A stretch of DNA of 11,145 bases from Pseudomonadota bacterium. GTDB lineage: Bacteria > Pseudomonadota > Gammaproteobacteria > Pseudomonadales > Pseudomonadaceae. Each line of letters begins with the position of its first letter. Position 1 is the stretch's first letter. The stretch covers positions 1 through 11,145 of the forward strand of contig JAEWGL010000183.1 of the NCBI GenBank assembly GCA_023388335.1, given 5' to 3'. A program made the position numbers and the translations under genes. Below, piece after piece: positions 1 to 5,358 of the stretch. A model generated the notes under the pieces. It saw only the letters and a list, made by a program, of their open reading frames with translations. It searched no databases and was not told the DNA's origin.

Positions 1-756
1 AACGGCGCCGGCAAGACCACGGTGTTCAACTGCCTGACCGGTTTCTACAAGGCCACCGGCGGGCGCATCGAGCTGAACCTGCGCGGGCAGCGCACCGATG
101 TCATCCAGCTGCTCGGCGAGCGCTTCAAGACGACCGACTTCGTGTCGCCCAAGCGCCTGGGCAGTCGCGTGTACTACAAGATGTTCGGCGGCACCCATCT
201 GGTCAACCGCGCAGGCTTGGCCCGTACCTTCCAGAACATCCGGCTGTTCAAGGAAATGTCGGTGGTGGAAAACCTGCTGGTGGCCCAGCACATGTGGATC
301 AACCGCAACCTCTTGGCGGGGGTGCTCAATACCAAGGGCTACCGCAAGGCCGAGAGTGACGCGCTGGACCACGCGTTCTACTGGCTGGAAGTGGTCGACC
401 TGGTCGATTGCGCCAACCGCCTGGCTGGCGAGCTGTCCTACGGCCAGCAGCGTCGTCTGGAGATCGCCCGCGCCATGTGCACCCGGCCGCAAGTCATCTG
501 CCTCGACGAGCCGGCGGCGGGCCTCAACCCGCAGGAAACCGAAGCCCTCAGCCGGATGATCCGCGTGCTGCGCGACGAGCACGACATGACCGTGGTGCTG
601 ATCGAGCATGACATGGGCATGGTCATGAGCATCTCCGACCAGATCGTCGTGCTCGACCACGGCAACGTGATCGCCGAGGGCGCCCCGCAGGACATCCGCA
701 ACAACCCGACGGTGATCGCCGCCTACCTGGGTGCCGACGAAGAGGAACTGGTATGA
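1..756 (+). CDS. livG: High-affinity branched-chain amino-acid ABC transporter, ATP-binding protein LivG (BraF), 5' truncated by window edge
   Basis: This is one of the two cytoplasmic ATPases that power import of leucine, isoleucine and valine through the LivHM permease. The window opens inside Walker A (NGAGKTT, window residues 1-7), so the start codon lies upstream; the GTG at 22 is only an internal Val codon. Visible parts, in window residue numbers, are the Q-loop in RTFQNIRLF, the ABC signature LSYGQQ (145-150), Walker B VICLDEP (165-171) and the H-loop His203 in LIEHDM. The segment between Walker A and the Q-loop is longer than in enteric LivG, which I recall as typical of Pseudomonas BraF. 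About 251 residues are present, so little is missing. The stop overlaps the livF start by ATGA (753-756), implying translational coupling. The family call is secure; substrate specificity is inferred from the pairing with livF. Confidence 0.95.
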   Translation, partial: NGAGKTTVFNCLTGFYKATGGRIELNLRGQRTDVIQLLGERFKTTDFVSPKRLGSRVYYKMFGGTHLVNRAGLARTFQNIRLFKEMSVVENLLVAQHMWINRNLLAGVLNTKGYRKAESDALDHAFYWLEVVDLVDCANRLAGELSYGQQRRLEIARAMCTRPQVICLDEPAAGLNPQETEALSRMIRVLRDEHDMTVVLIEHDMGMVMSISDQIVVLDHGNVIAEGAPQDIRNNPTVIAAYLGADEEELV

Positions 757-1469
757 CCGCACCCATTCTCGAGCTCAAGGACCTGAGTGTGTTCTACGGG
801 CCGATCCAGGCGCTCAAGGGCGTCTCGCTGCACATCAACGAAGGCGAGACGGTCAGCCTGATCGGCTCCAATGGCGCCGGCAAGTCGACCCTGCTGATGT
901 CGATCTTTGGCCAGCCGCGTGCGGCCGGCGGGCAGATCATCTATCGCGGCACCGACATTACCCGCAAGTCGTCGCACTACATCGCCACCAACGGCATCGC
1001 CCAATCCCCGGAAGGGCGCCGGGTGTTTCCCGACATGACGGTGGAAGAGAACCTGATGATGGGCACCATCCCCATCGGCGACAAATTCGCCCGTGAAGAT
1101 ATGCAACGCATGTACGAACTGTTCCCGCGTCTCAAGGAGCGGCGCACCCAGCGCGCCATGACCATGTCGGGCGGCGAACAGCAGATGCTGGCCATCGCCC
1201 GCGCCTTGATGAGCCGGCCAAAGCTGCTGTTGCTCGACGAACCCTCGCTGGGGCTGGCGCCGATCGTGGTCAAGCAGATCTTCGCCACCCTGCGTGAACT
1301 GGCCAAGACCGGCATGACCATCTTCCTGGTGGAGCAGAACGCCAACCACGCGCTCAAGCTGTCGGACCGCGCCTATGTGATGGTCAACGGCGAGATCCGC
1401 ATGACCGGGACGGGGCAGGAACTGTTGGTCAATGAAGAGGTGCGCAATGCCTATCTGGGAGGACATTGA
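753..1469 (+). CDS. livF: Branched-chain amino-acid ABC transporter, ATP-binding protein LivF (BraG)
   Basis: This is the second ATPase of the branched-chain amino-acid importer and pairs with LivG under the membrane permease. At 238 aa it has full family length. Walker A GSNGAGKST spans residues 38-46, the Q-loop Gln is residue 84 (IAQSPEGRRVFP), the signature MSGGEQQ is 138-144 and Walker B LLLLDEP is 158-164. At the H-loop position the sequence reads LVEQN (192-196), with Gln instead of His; this is normal for LivF and separates it from LivG. The ATG overlaps the livG stop, so no separate promoter is expected. It is the last gene of the transcript: a 9-bp hairpin with a short T run follows 80 nt after the stop. 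Confidence 0.96.
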   Translation: MTAPILELKDLSVFYGPIQALKGVSLHINEGETVSLIGSNGAGKSTLLMSIFGQPRAAGGQIIYRGTDITRKSSHYIATNGIAQSPEGRRVFPDMTVEENLMMGTIPIGDKFAREDMQRMYELFPRLKERRTQRAMTMSGGEQQMLAIARALMSRPKLLLLDEPSLGLAPIVVKQIFATLRELAKTGMTIFLVEQNANHALKLSDRAYVMVNGEIRMTGTGQELLVNEEVRNAYLGGH

Positions 1470-1547
1470 GGTCTAGGACGGCCTATGGTGCGCGATGTGG
1501 ACAACTTGCCGCACCCGGCTCGTGAAGATCCACATGAAGCCCGCGCA

Positions 1548-1576
1548 AGTGCCTGTTTGCACAGGCACTGTTTTGT
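1548..1576 (+). terminator. Probable intrinsic terminator of the liv operon
   Basis: A perfect 9-bp inverted repeat (AGTGCCTGT / ACAGGCACT, 1548-1556 and 1561-1569) with a 4-nt loop TTGC is followed by GTTTTGT. It sits 80 nt after the livF stop, on the transcribed strand. The T run is interrupted, so termination may be incomplete. Confidence 0.7.
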
Positions 1577-1666
1577 CCACGGTTCGTGTGGAGGTGGCTG
1601 TGGAAAACATGGTGGCATGTAGCTGTATCCCTTGCTGCGCCTAAGCTGTAGAGCTTTGCTCATTAT

Positions 1667-1695
1667 TTGACCATTTTCGCTTTTGGCCTGATATT
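1667..1695 (+). promoter_or_regulatory. Candidate sigma70 promoter upstream of ydfG
   Basis: TTGACC at 1667-1672 (5 of 6 to the -35 consensus) is followed after 17 bp by GATATT at 1690-1695 (4 of 6 to the -10 consensus). It is the best such pair I see in the gap and lies in its most A/T-rich part. The start point would be near 1702, leaving a leader of about 330 nt before ydfG, so it could equally drive a short untranslated RNA. Confidence 0.4.
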
Positions 1696-1760
1696 CCCGC
1701 GCCTTAAGGTGCATCGCTGGCTCGCGCAGCGAGCGGCCAATCCTGTGGATATCTCTGTGG

Positions 1761-1876
1761 GAAAGCCTTGGACAGACGGCTGCACGCGGCATAAAAGAAA
1801 GCCTTGCGCCATCATGTACGCTGGTTCTGTCCGATAACGCCCACCAAGTTGCCCCCAATCCGTGGGGAAAGCCTTG
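1761..1876 (+). repeat. Three direct copies of GAAAGCCTTG
   Basis: The 10-mer occurs exactly at 1761-1770, 1797-1806 and 1867-1876. The first and third copies share more context: each is preceded by GTGGG or GTGGGG and, further upstream, by CCAATCC (1737-1743 and 1855-1861). They therefore look like two copies of one longer unit, differing by a 13-bp insertion that carries a DnaA-box-like site. Confidence 0.6.
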
Positions 1877-1902
1877 TGGATAAGATGCGCATACATGGCG
1901 CC

Positions 1903-1925
1903 AAGCCCTCTGGCACGGGGCTTTT
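1903..1925 (+). terminator. Weak terminator-like hairpin in the ydfG leader
   Basis: AAGCCC (1903-1908) pairs with GGGCTT (1918-1923) across a 9-nt loop, and the T run reads through as CTTTTG. It would fit the end of a roughly 220-nt RNA started at 1702, or an attenuator before ydfG. The stem is short and the tail poor. Confidence 0.3.
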
Positions 1926-2033
1926 GTCGTGCTGTACGTTTTTTGACCAGGCGCGCAAACGGCTTGATGGAGAGACCCTTGGCGGGCATGCTGCAAAGCC
2001 TGCCGAGGGCAACCCATCTTGAAGGAGAACTGC

Positions 2034-2801
2034 ATGGCTTCCACTGTATTCATCACGGGCGCAACTTCCGGTTTCGGCGAGGCTTGTGCCCGGCGGTTCG
2101 CCGAGGCCGGCTGGTCGCTGGTGCTCACCGGTCGCCGCCAGGAGCGCCTGGAAGCCTTGTGCACAGAGCTGTCGGCAATCACCGAGGTGCACGGCCTGGT
2201 CCTGGATGTCCGTGATCGCCAGGCCATGGAGCAGGCAATCGCTTCGCTGCCGCCGGCCTTTGCCACCTTGCGGGGCCTGATCAACAACGCCGGCCTGGCG
2301 CTCGGCGCCGATCCTGCACAAAAGTGTGACCTGGATGACTGGGAAATCATGGTCGACACCAATATCAAGGGCTTGATGTACAGCACCCGCCTGCTGCTGC
2401 CACGGCTGATCGCCCATGGCCGTGGCGCGACCATTCTCAATGTGGGTTCCGTGGCGGGCAAGTACCCGTACCCTGGCAGCCATGTGTATGGCGGCACCAA
2501 GGCCTTCGTCGGCCAGTTCTCCCTGAGCCTGCGCTGCGACCTGCAGGGCACGGGCGTGCGCGTCAGCAACATTGAGCCAGGCATGTGCGAAAGCGAGTTC
2601 TCGCTGGTGCGCTTCGGCGGTGACCAGGCGCGCTACGACGCCACCTATGCGGGTATCGAGGCGATCCAACCGCAGGACATCGCCGAAACCATCTTCTGGA
2701 TCCTCAACCAGCCGGCGCACATCAACATCAACAGCCTGGAGCTGATGCCGGTGTCTCAGACGTTGGCCGGTTTCTCGATCGATCGCTCCGCCAAGGGCTG
2801 A
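2034..2801 (+). CDS. ydfG: NADP-dependent short-chain dehydrogenase/reductase, YdfG type (3-hydroxy acid / serine dehydrogenase)
   Basis: This is a cytoplasmic oxidoreductase of the classical SDR family, 255 aa. The glycine-rich cofactor loop TGATSGFG is at residues 8-15, and Arg34-Arg35 after the second strand (TGRRQ) favours NADP over NAD. NNAG is at 84-87. The catalytic set is Ser139, Tyr152 and Lys156 (YGGTK). Close resemblance to E. coli YdfG as I recall it (LINNAGLALG, NIEPGMCESEF, NINSLELMPV) points to oxidation of 3-hydroxy acids and beta-hydroxy amino acids such as L-allo-threonine and serine, with malonic semialdehyde reduction also known in that family. The ATG at 2034 is chosen because GAAGGAG (2021-2027) lies 6 nt before it; an upstream TTG at 2019 would overlap that site. 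It is convergent with the AGE gene, with only 12 bp between the stops. Confidence 0.9.
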   Translation: MASTVFITGATSGFGEACARRFAEAGWSLVLTGRRQERLEALCTELSAITEVHGLVLDVRDRQAMEQAIASLPPAFATLRGLINNAGLALGADPAQKCDLDDWEIMVDTNIKGLMYSTRLLLPRLIAHGRGATILNVGSVAGKYPYPGSHVYGGTKAFVGQFSLSLRCDLQGTGVRVSNIEPGMCESEFSLVRFGGDQARYDATYAGIEAIQPQDIAETIFWILNQPAHININSLELMPVSQTLAGFSIDRSAKG

Positions 2802-2813
2802 TCGTGTGGGGCC

Positions 2814-3923
2814 TCACGCCAGCCGCTGCAGGCCTTCCAGGCAGGTCGCCAGGTGATACGGCGTGGTCGACGGCATGTCATGCCGGCTGACCGCGCCACT
2901 GGCATCCCGGCATTCGTACCAGCCGCCACCATGCAGGAAGCGTTGCTCCATGGCCTCCAGCTGCGCCAGCAGCCTGGCCTCGCTGTCCGGCCGCAATGCC
3001 AGGGCCCGTAGGTACTCGGCCTGGGCCCAGATGCGCTGGGTGGCGTCGAGTACCTGGCCCTCCACATCGAGCATCGCCAGAACTGCTGTCTGCTTCACGC
3101 CGCATTGTTCGGCATGGACGAAGGCGCGGGCAATCGAAGCGTGCAGGGGCGTGCCGCGCAGCAACGTCGAGGTCTCGAGCAGGTAGAACCATTCGAACTG
3201 GTGGCCGGGTTCGAACCAGTTATCCACAGACCCGCGCGGCTTTTCCAGCATCAGGCCGTGCCGCGGGTCGATGAATTGAGCCTGCAGCGCGTTGCACAGC
3301 TGTTCCAGCGCGTGCTGTACGGCATGGTCCTCGCGTACCGCCAAGACCTGCAGGAAGGCCTCTGCCAAGTGCATCTGCGGATTCTGCAGCGGGCCGCTGT
3401 CCAGATCCGACCAGTCCTGGCCGAGGCTGGCCTCGTACAGGCCATCGTCACGGGCGAAACGCTCGCTTACGACGTTCAGCGCGGCATCGAGGGTCGACGC
3501 CACCAGCGGCTCGCGCACCTGGCCCCAGTAATGGGCGCAGGCGAAGACGACGAAAGCGTGGGTGTAGAGGTCCTTGCGCCGGTCCAGCGGCTGGCCCAGG
3601 GCGTCGATGCTGTAGAACCAGCCACCGTGCTCGGCATCGTGGAAATGCCGTTGCAGCGAGCGGAACAGCGCGGCGGCCCGCTGGGCGGCACCGGGCTGCT
3701 CGATGCGGCTGCTGAACAGGTACAACTGGCGGGCACAGGCCATGGCCCGGTAGCGCTGCACCGGCAGCGGCTGCTGCTGGGCATCGAGCGCTTCAAAGGG
3801 CAGCGTCATGTCTGCATTCCAGCCCGGCCCTTGCCATAGCGGCACGATGCGCTCGGCGAAATGCCGGCGCAATTGCTCGAGGCGGTTGCTCAGTTCAGGC
3901 TGGGAAGGGCAGGGGTCGGACAT
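2814..3923 (-). CDS. AGE-family epimerase/isomerase (N-acylglucosamine 2-epimerase / mannose isomerase family)
   Basis: This is a predicted cytoplasmic (alpha/alpha)6-barrel sugar isomerase or epimerase, 369 aa, slightly shorter than the usual 390-420. Family hallmarks in order are RYRAMACARQLYLF (57-70), KDLYTHAF (117-124), NPQMHLAE (181-188), PGHQFEW (239-245), TQRIWAQAEYL (295-305) and TPYHL (354-358). His185, His241 and His357 fall where I expect the catalytic histidines of the family (compare the three of E. coli YihS). The set fits the mannose/fructose isomerase branch (ManI, YihS) at least as well as the N-acylglucosamine 2-epimerases, but sequence alone does not settle the substrate. 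The start ATG has only a weak upstream purine run (GACGAG). It lies 64 bp downstream of the TetR gene on the same strand and may share its transcript. Confidence 0.85.
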   Translation of the reverse strand: MSDPCPSQPELSNRLEQLRRHFAERIVPLWQGPGWNADMTLPFEALDAQQQPLPVQRYRAMACARQLYLFSSRIEQPGAAQRAAALFRSLQRHFHDAEHGGWFYSIDALGQPLDRRKDLYTHAFVVFACAHYWGQVREPLVASTLDAALNVVSERFARDDGLYEASLGQDWSDLDSGPLQNPQMHLAEAFLQVLAVREDHAVQHALEQLCNALQAQFIDPRHGLMLEKPRGSVDNWFEPGHQFEWFYLLETSTLLRGTPLHASIARAFVHAEQCGVKQTAVLAMLDVEGQVLDATQRIWAQAEYLRALALRPDSEARLLAQLEAMEQRFLHGGGWYECRDASGAVSRHDMPSTTPYHLATCLEGLQRLA

Positions 3924-3987
3924 GGAAAAGCTCGTCGCAATCAGGCGTTGCGCGCCATGTTAGCAGGAATGCGCCGCCGTAGCCGGG

Positions 3988-4620
3988 CTAGCGGGGATGG
4001 CGCAAACCCTGCCAGTAGCGTGCCCCGACGAAGATGAAACGCAGCTGTTGGGTGATTTTTTCCTGCGGGGTCGGCATTTGCGGATCGCCTGGCTCGGGGC
4101 TGTCGATCAATTCTGGCAAGGTGGCGAACACCGTCTTGACCACCAGGTCGGCCATCACGGCCAGGGCGTCGGCATCCAGGTGCTGCCAGCGTGGCATGCG
4201 CGCCAGGTCGGTGGCCAGGTCCGTGCTGATGTCCTGGCGCAGCCGGGCGATGGCCTGGCGTACCGGTTGCGAGCCGCCATATTGCTCGCGGGCGAGGAAC
4301 AGGAACTGTGTGTGGTGGGCGGCGACCACGTCGAGGAAGATGCGCACCGAGGCGTCGGTGATACCACCCAGCTCGAATTCGTTCTGCCGCACCAGGCGAA
4401 TGGTCTGGCGGAAGGTAGCGTCGATCTCACCGACCAGCGCCAGGCCCAGCGCGTCCATGTCCGTGAAGTGTCGGTAGAACCCGGTCGGGACGATACCGGC
4501 GGCCTTGGCGACCTCGCGCAGGCTGATACTGCCGAAGCCTCGGCCACTTTCCATGAGCTGGCAGGCTGCATCCAGCAAGGCCTGGCGGGTCTGTAGCTTC
4601 TGTTCGGCACGGGGCAGCAT
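3988..4620 (-). CDS. TetR-family transcriptional regulator, FabR/DesT-like
   Basis: This is a DNA-binding repressor-type protein, 210 aa from the chosen start. The N-terminal helix-turn-helix (about residues 32-51, with SLREVAKAAGI and PTGFYRHF) closely resembles E. coli FabR and Pseudomonas DesT, which sense acyl-CoA or acyl-ACP and control unsaturated fatty-acid synthesis. The C-terminal half is all-helical and ends in FVGARYWQGL, again like FabR. No fatty-acid desaturation or synthesis gene is adjacent, so its targets are probably elsewhere; the only co-directional neighbour is the AGE-family gene. The frame opens further up at a TTG (4671), but that codon lies inside the hairpin of a strong terminator, so ATG 4620 is preferred, although no clear Shine-Dalgarno precedes it. 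An intermediate start is possible. Confidence 0.85.
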   Translation of the reverse strand: MLPRAEQKLQTRQALLDAACQLMESGRGFGSISLREVAKAAGIVPTGFYRHFTDMDALGLALVGEIDATFRQTIRLVRQNEFELGGITDASVRIFLDVVAAHHTQFLFLAREQYGGSQPVRQAIARLRQDISTDLATDLARMPRWQHLDADALAVMADLVVKTVFATLPELIDSPEPGDPQMPTPQEKITQQLRFIFVGARYWQGLRHPR

Positions 4621-4660
4621 GGGACGGGTATCGGTGTCTGTACGGGCCAGCACTCTAGAT

Positions 4661-4695
4661 AAAAAAACCAAGCCCGGTCAATGGACCGGGCTTGG
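4661..4695 (-). terminator. Strong intrinsic terminator (minus strand)
   Basis: A perfect 12-bp inverted repeat (4668-4679 and 4684-4695, arms CCAAGCCCGGTC and complement) has a 4-nt loop. On the minus strand it is followed by seven T (4667-4661). It ends the transcript of the small repeat protein 48 nt after its stop and separates it from the TetR gene. There is no T run on the plus side, so it is unidirectional. Confidence 0.93.
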
Positions 4696-4743
4696 GAGGG
4701 GCGCCGCTACGACAAGGTCGTGTGGAGTTTTTCGGCATGGGAA

Positions 4744-5019
4744 TCAACCCACACGGCTGTTTTCGATCAGGCGGTCGGAACCACCCTCGGCGACGCGGCG
4801 GCTGTGCTCGATCAGGCGGTCGGAGCCACCCTCGGCGACGCGGGCGCTGCGCTCGATCAGACGGTCGGAGCCACCTTCGGCCAAGGTCTTCAGCGGTTGC
4901 GCGATCTCGGCCGCGGAGGACCGGGCTTCGGCGGTCAGGTGCTGGTCGGCGGCCGGCAGGGCAAAGGCGTTGGCAGCCAGGATGGACAGCGAAAGGCTCA
5001 GTAGCAGTTGGCGTTTCAT
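4744..5019 (-). CDS. Small exported protein with three 15-residue repeats, function unknown
   Basis: I cannot assign a function. The product is 91 aa. Residues 1-20 form a clear Sec signal peptide (MKRQ, a Leu/Ser/Ala-rich core, then ANAFA before LPAADQ), so the mature protein is about 71 residues in the periplasm or outside. After a short region (AADQHLTAEARSSAAEIAQP), three near-identical 15-residue units built on the core (V/L)AEGGSDRLIExS start near residues 46, 61 and 76 and run to the C-terminus. The mature part is hydrophilic and has no Cys. The Shine-Dalgarno GAGGAG (5028-5033 on the plus strand) lies 8 nt before ATG. It is monocistronic, bounded below by a strong terminator and divergent above from asmA. 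I have a vague memory that relatives are labelled 'phage infection protein' in Pseudomonas genomes; treat that label as unsupported. Confidence 0.85.
   Translation of the reverse strand: MKRQLLLSLSLSILAANAFALPAADQHLTAEARSSAAEIAQPLKTLAEGGSDRLIERSARVAEGGSDRLIEHSRRVAEGGSDRLIENSRVG
4763..4884. repeat. In-frame 45-bp tandem repeat, about 2.7 copies
   Basis: Units start with TCGATCAG at 4763, 4808 and 4853, an exact 45-bp period. The first two units are nearly identical at the DNA level and the third is slightly diverged. The period is a multiple of three, so unit gain or loss would keep the reading frame of the minus-strand exported protein. Confidence 0.9.
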
Positions 5020-5358
5020 GATCAGTGCTCCTCGGGGACGCTGGAAAGTGGGTACGAGGGCAATGCTACGCTTGGTAACTCAAGAGAGAAGTTCATCCAG
5101 ATAATGGTAACAATCGACGGCATTGATATTAGGCGCGCGGCGCTTTAGCTCAGCGTTTCCAAGCGAAGGGCTGGCACTTGGCTGGCATGTGTGACGAGTA
5201 GCACGAGGCTGGTCATGAGGCGAACGCTGCGTCTGGCATCAGCAAAAATTTCGTTAACTTACCGCCTGGATTAAACCCAGCGGCTTTTCATCAGTCCGAC
5301 ATATGGAGTGCCGTCGGGCACCCGCTTTATGCCATGCAGTCATCAGGAGAATCACGCA
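5020..5358. other. Divergent intergenic region between the repeat protein and asmA
   Basis: This is about 340 bp with no credible gene. It must hold both divergent promoters, but I cannot identify either with confidence. An A/T-rich block at 5244-5276 (around AAAAATTTCGTTAAC and GGATTAAAC) is the likeliest place for the asmA promoter. A small hairpin GTGCC-GTCG-GGCAC (5308-5321) lies in the probable asmA leader, 23 nt before its Shine-Dalgarno. Confidence 0.5.

Larger units (their letters stand above)
1496..1883. promoter_or_regulatory. Cluster of DnaA-box-like 9-mers
   Basis: Compared with TTATCCACA or its complement TGTGGATAA, there is one perfect match at 1875-1883. One-mismatch sites are at 1496-1504 (TGTGGACAA), 1599-1607 (TGTGGAAAA) and 1744-1752 (TGTGGATAT). 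Two-mismatch sites are at 1573-1581 (TTGTCCACG) and 1756-1764 (TGTGGGAAA). All the better sites are in the same orientation. DnaA binding is inferred from the motif only; the sites could instead affect ydfG expression or be a chance enrichment. Confidence 0.45.
1470..2033. other. Gene-free 564-bp interval between livF and ydfG
   Basis: I see no credible coding frame here. The open frames crossing it have non-ATG starts, weak codon bias and no recognisable protein motif. It holds the liv terminator, a cluster of DnaA-box-like 9-mers (1496-1883), three copies of GAAAGCCTTG, a 6-bp hairpin at 1720-1734 (GCTCGC, loop GCA, GCGAGC), a sigma70-like promoter (1667-1695) and a weak terminator-like hairpin (1903-1925). 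It is visibly more A/T-rich than the flanking genes, especially around 1640-1700. Confidence 0.6.

Noticed and set aside
1496..1883. The DnaA-box cluster as the chromosomal origin oriC
   Set aside because: Pseudomonas oriC lies beside dnaA/rpmH; no replication gene is nearby, and only one box is perfect.
1804..2022. 72-residue plus-strand frame before ydfG
   Set aside because: It starts at TTG, has mixed codon use and no motif, and lies over the leader, the hairpin and the ydfG Shine-Dalgarno. It is better explained as noncoding.
1451..2720. Long minus-strand frames (377 and 302 residues) across the gap and ydfG
   Set aside because: They are antisense shadows of ydfG: composition is Arg/Ala/Pro-rich with no motif, and ydfG itself has complete SDR motifs.
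4621..4671. TTG-started N-terminal extension of the TetR gene
   Set aside because: The TTG lies inside a 12-bp terminator hairpin, and the extra residues precede the usual TetR N-terminus; ATG 4620 fits the family.
4763..4884. Regular 45-bp repeats as a CRISPR-like array
   Set aside because: The units are contiguous, without unique spacers, and are fully coding in the minus frame of an exported protein.
5074..5094. GAACTT on the minus strand upstream of the repeat protein as an AlgU promoter
   Set aside because: No TCTGA- or TCCAA-like -10 is found 16-17 bp downstream (the sequence there is AGCGTA).
5308..5358. GTG-started extension of the AsmA protein
   Set aside because: The GTG is part of a small hairpin with no Shine-Dalgarno; the ATG at 5359 has AGGAGA 8 nt upstream and puts the membrane segment at residues 8-27.
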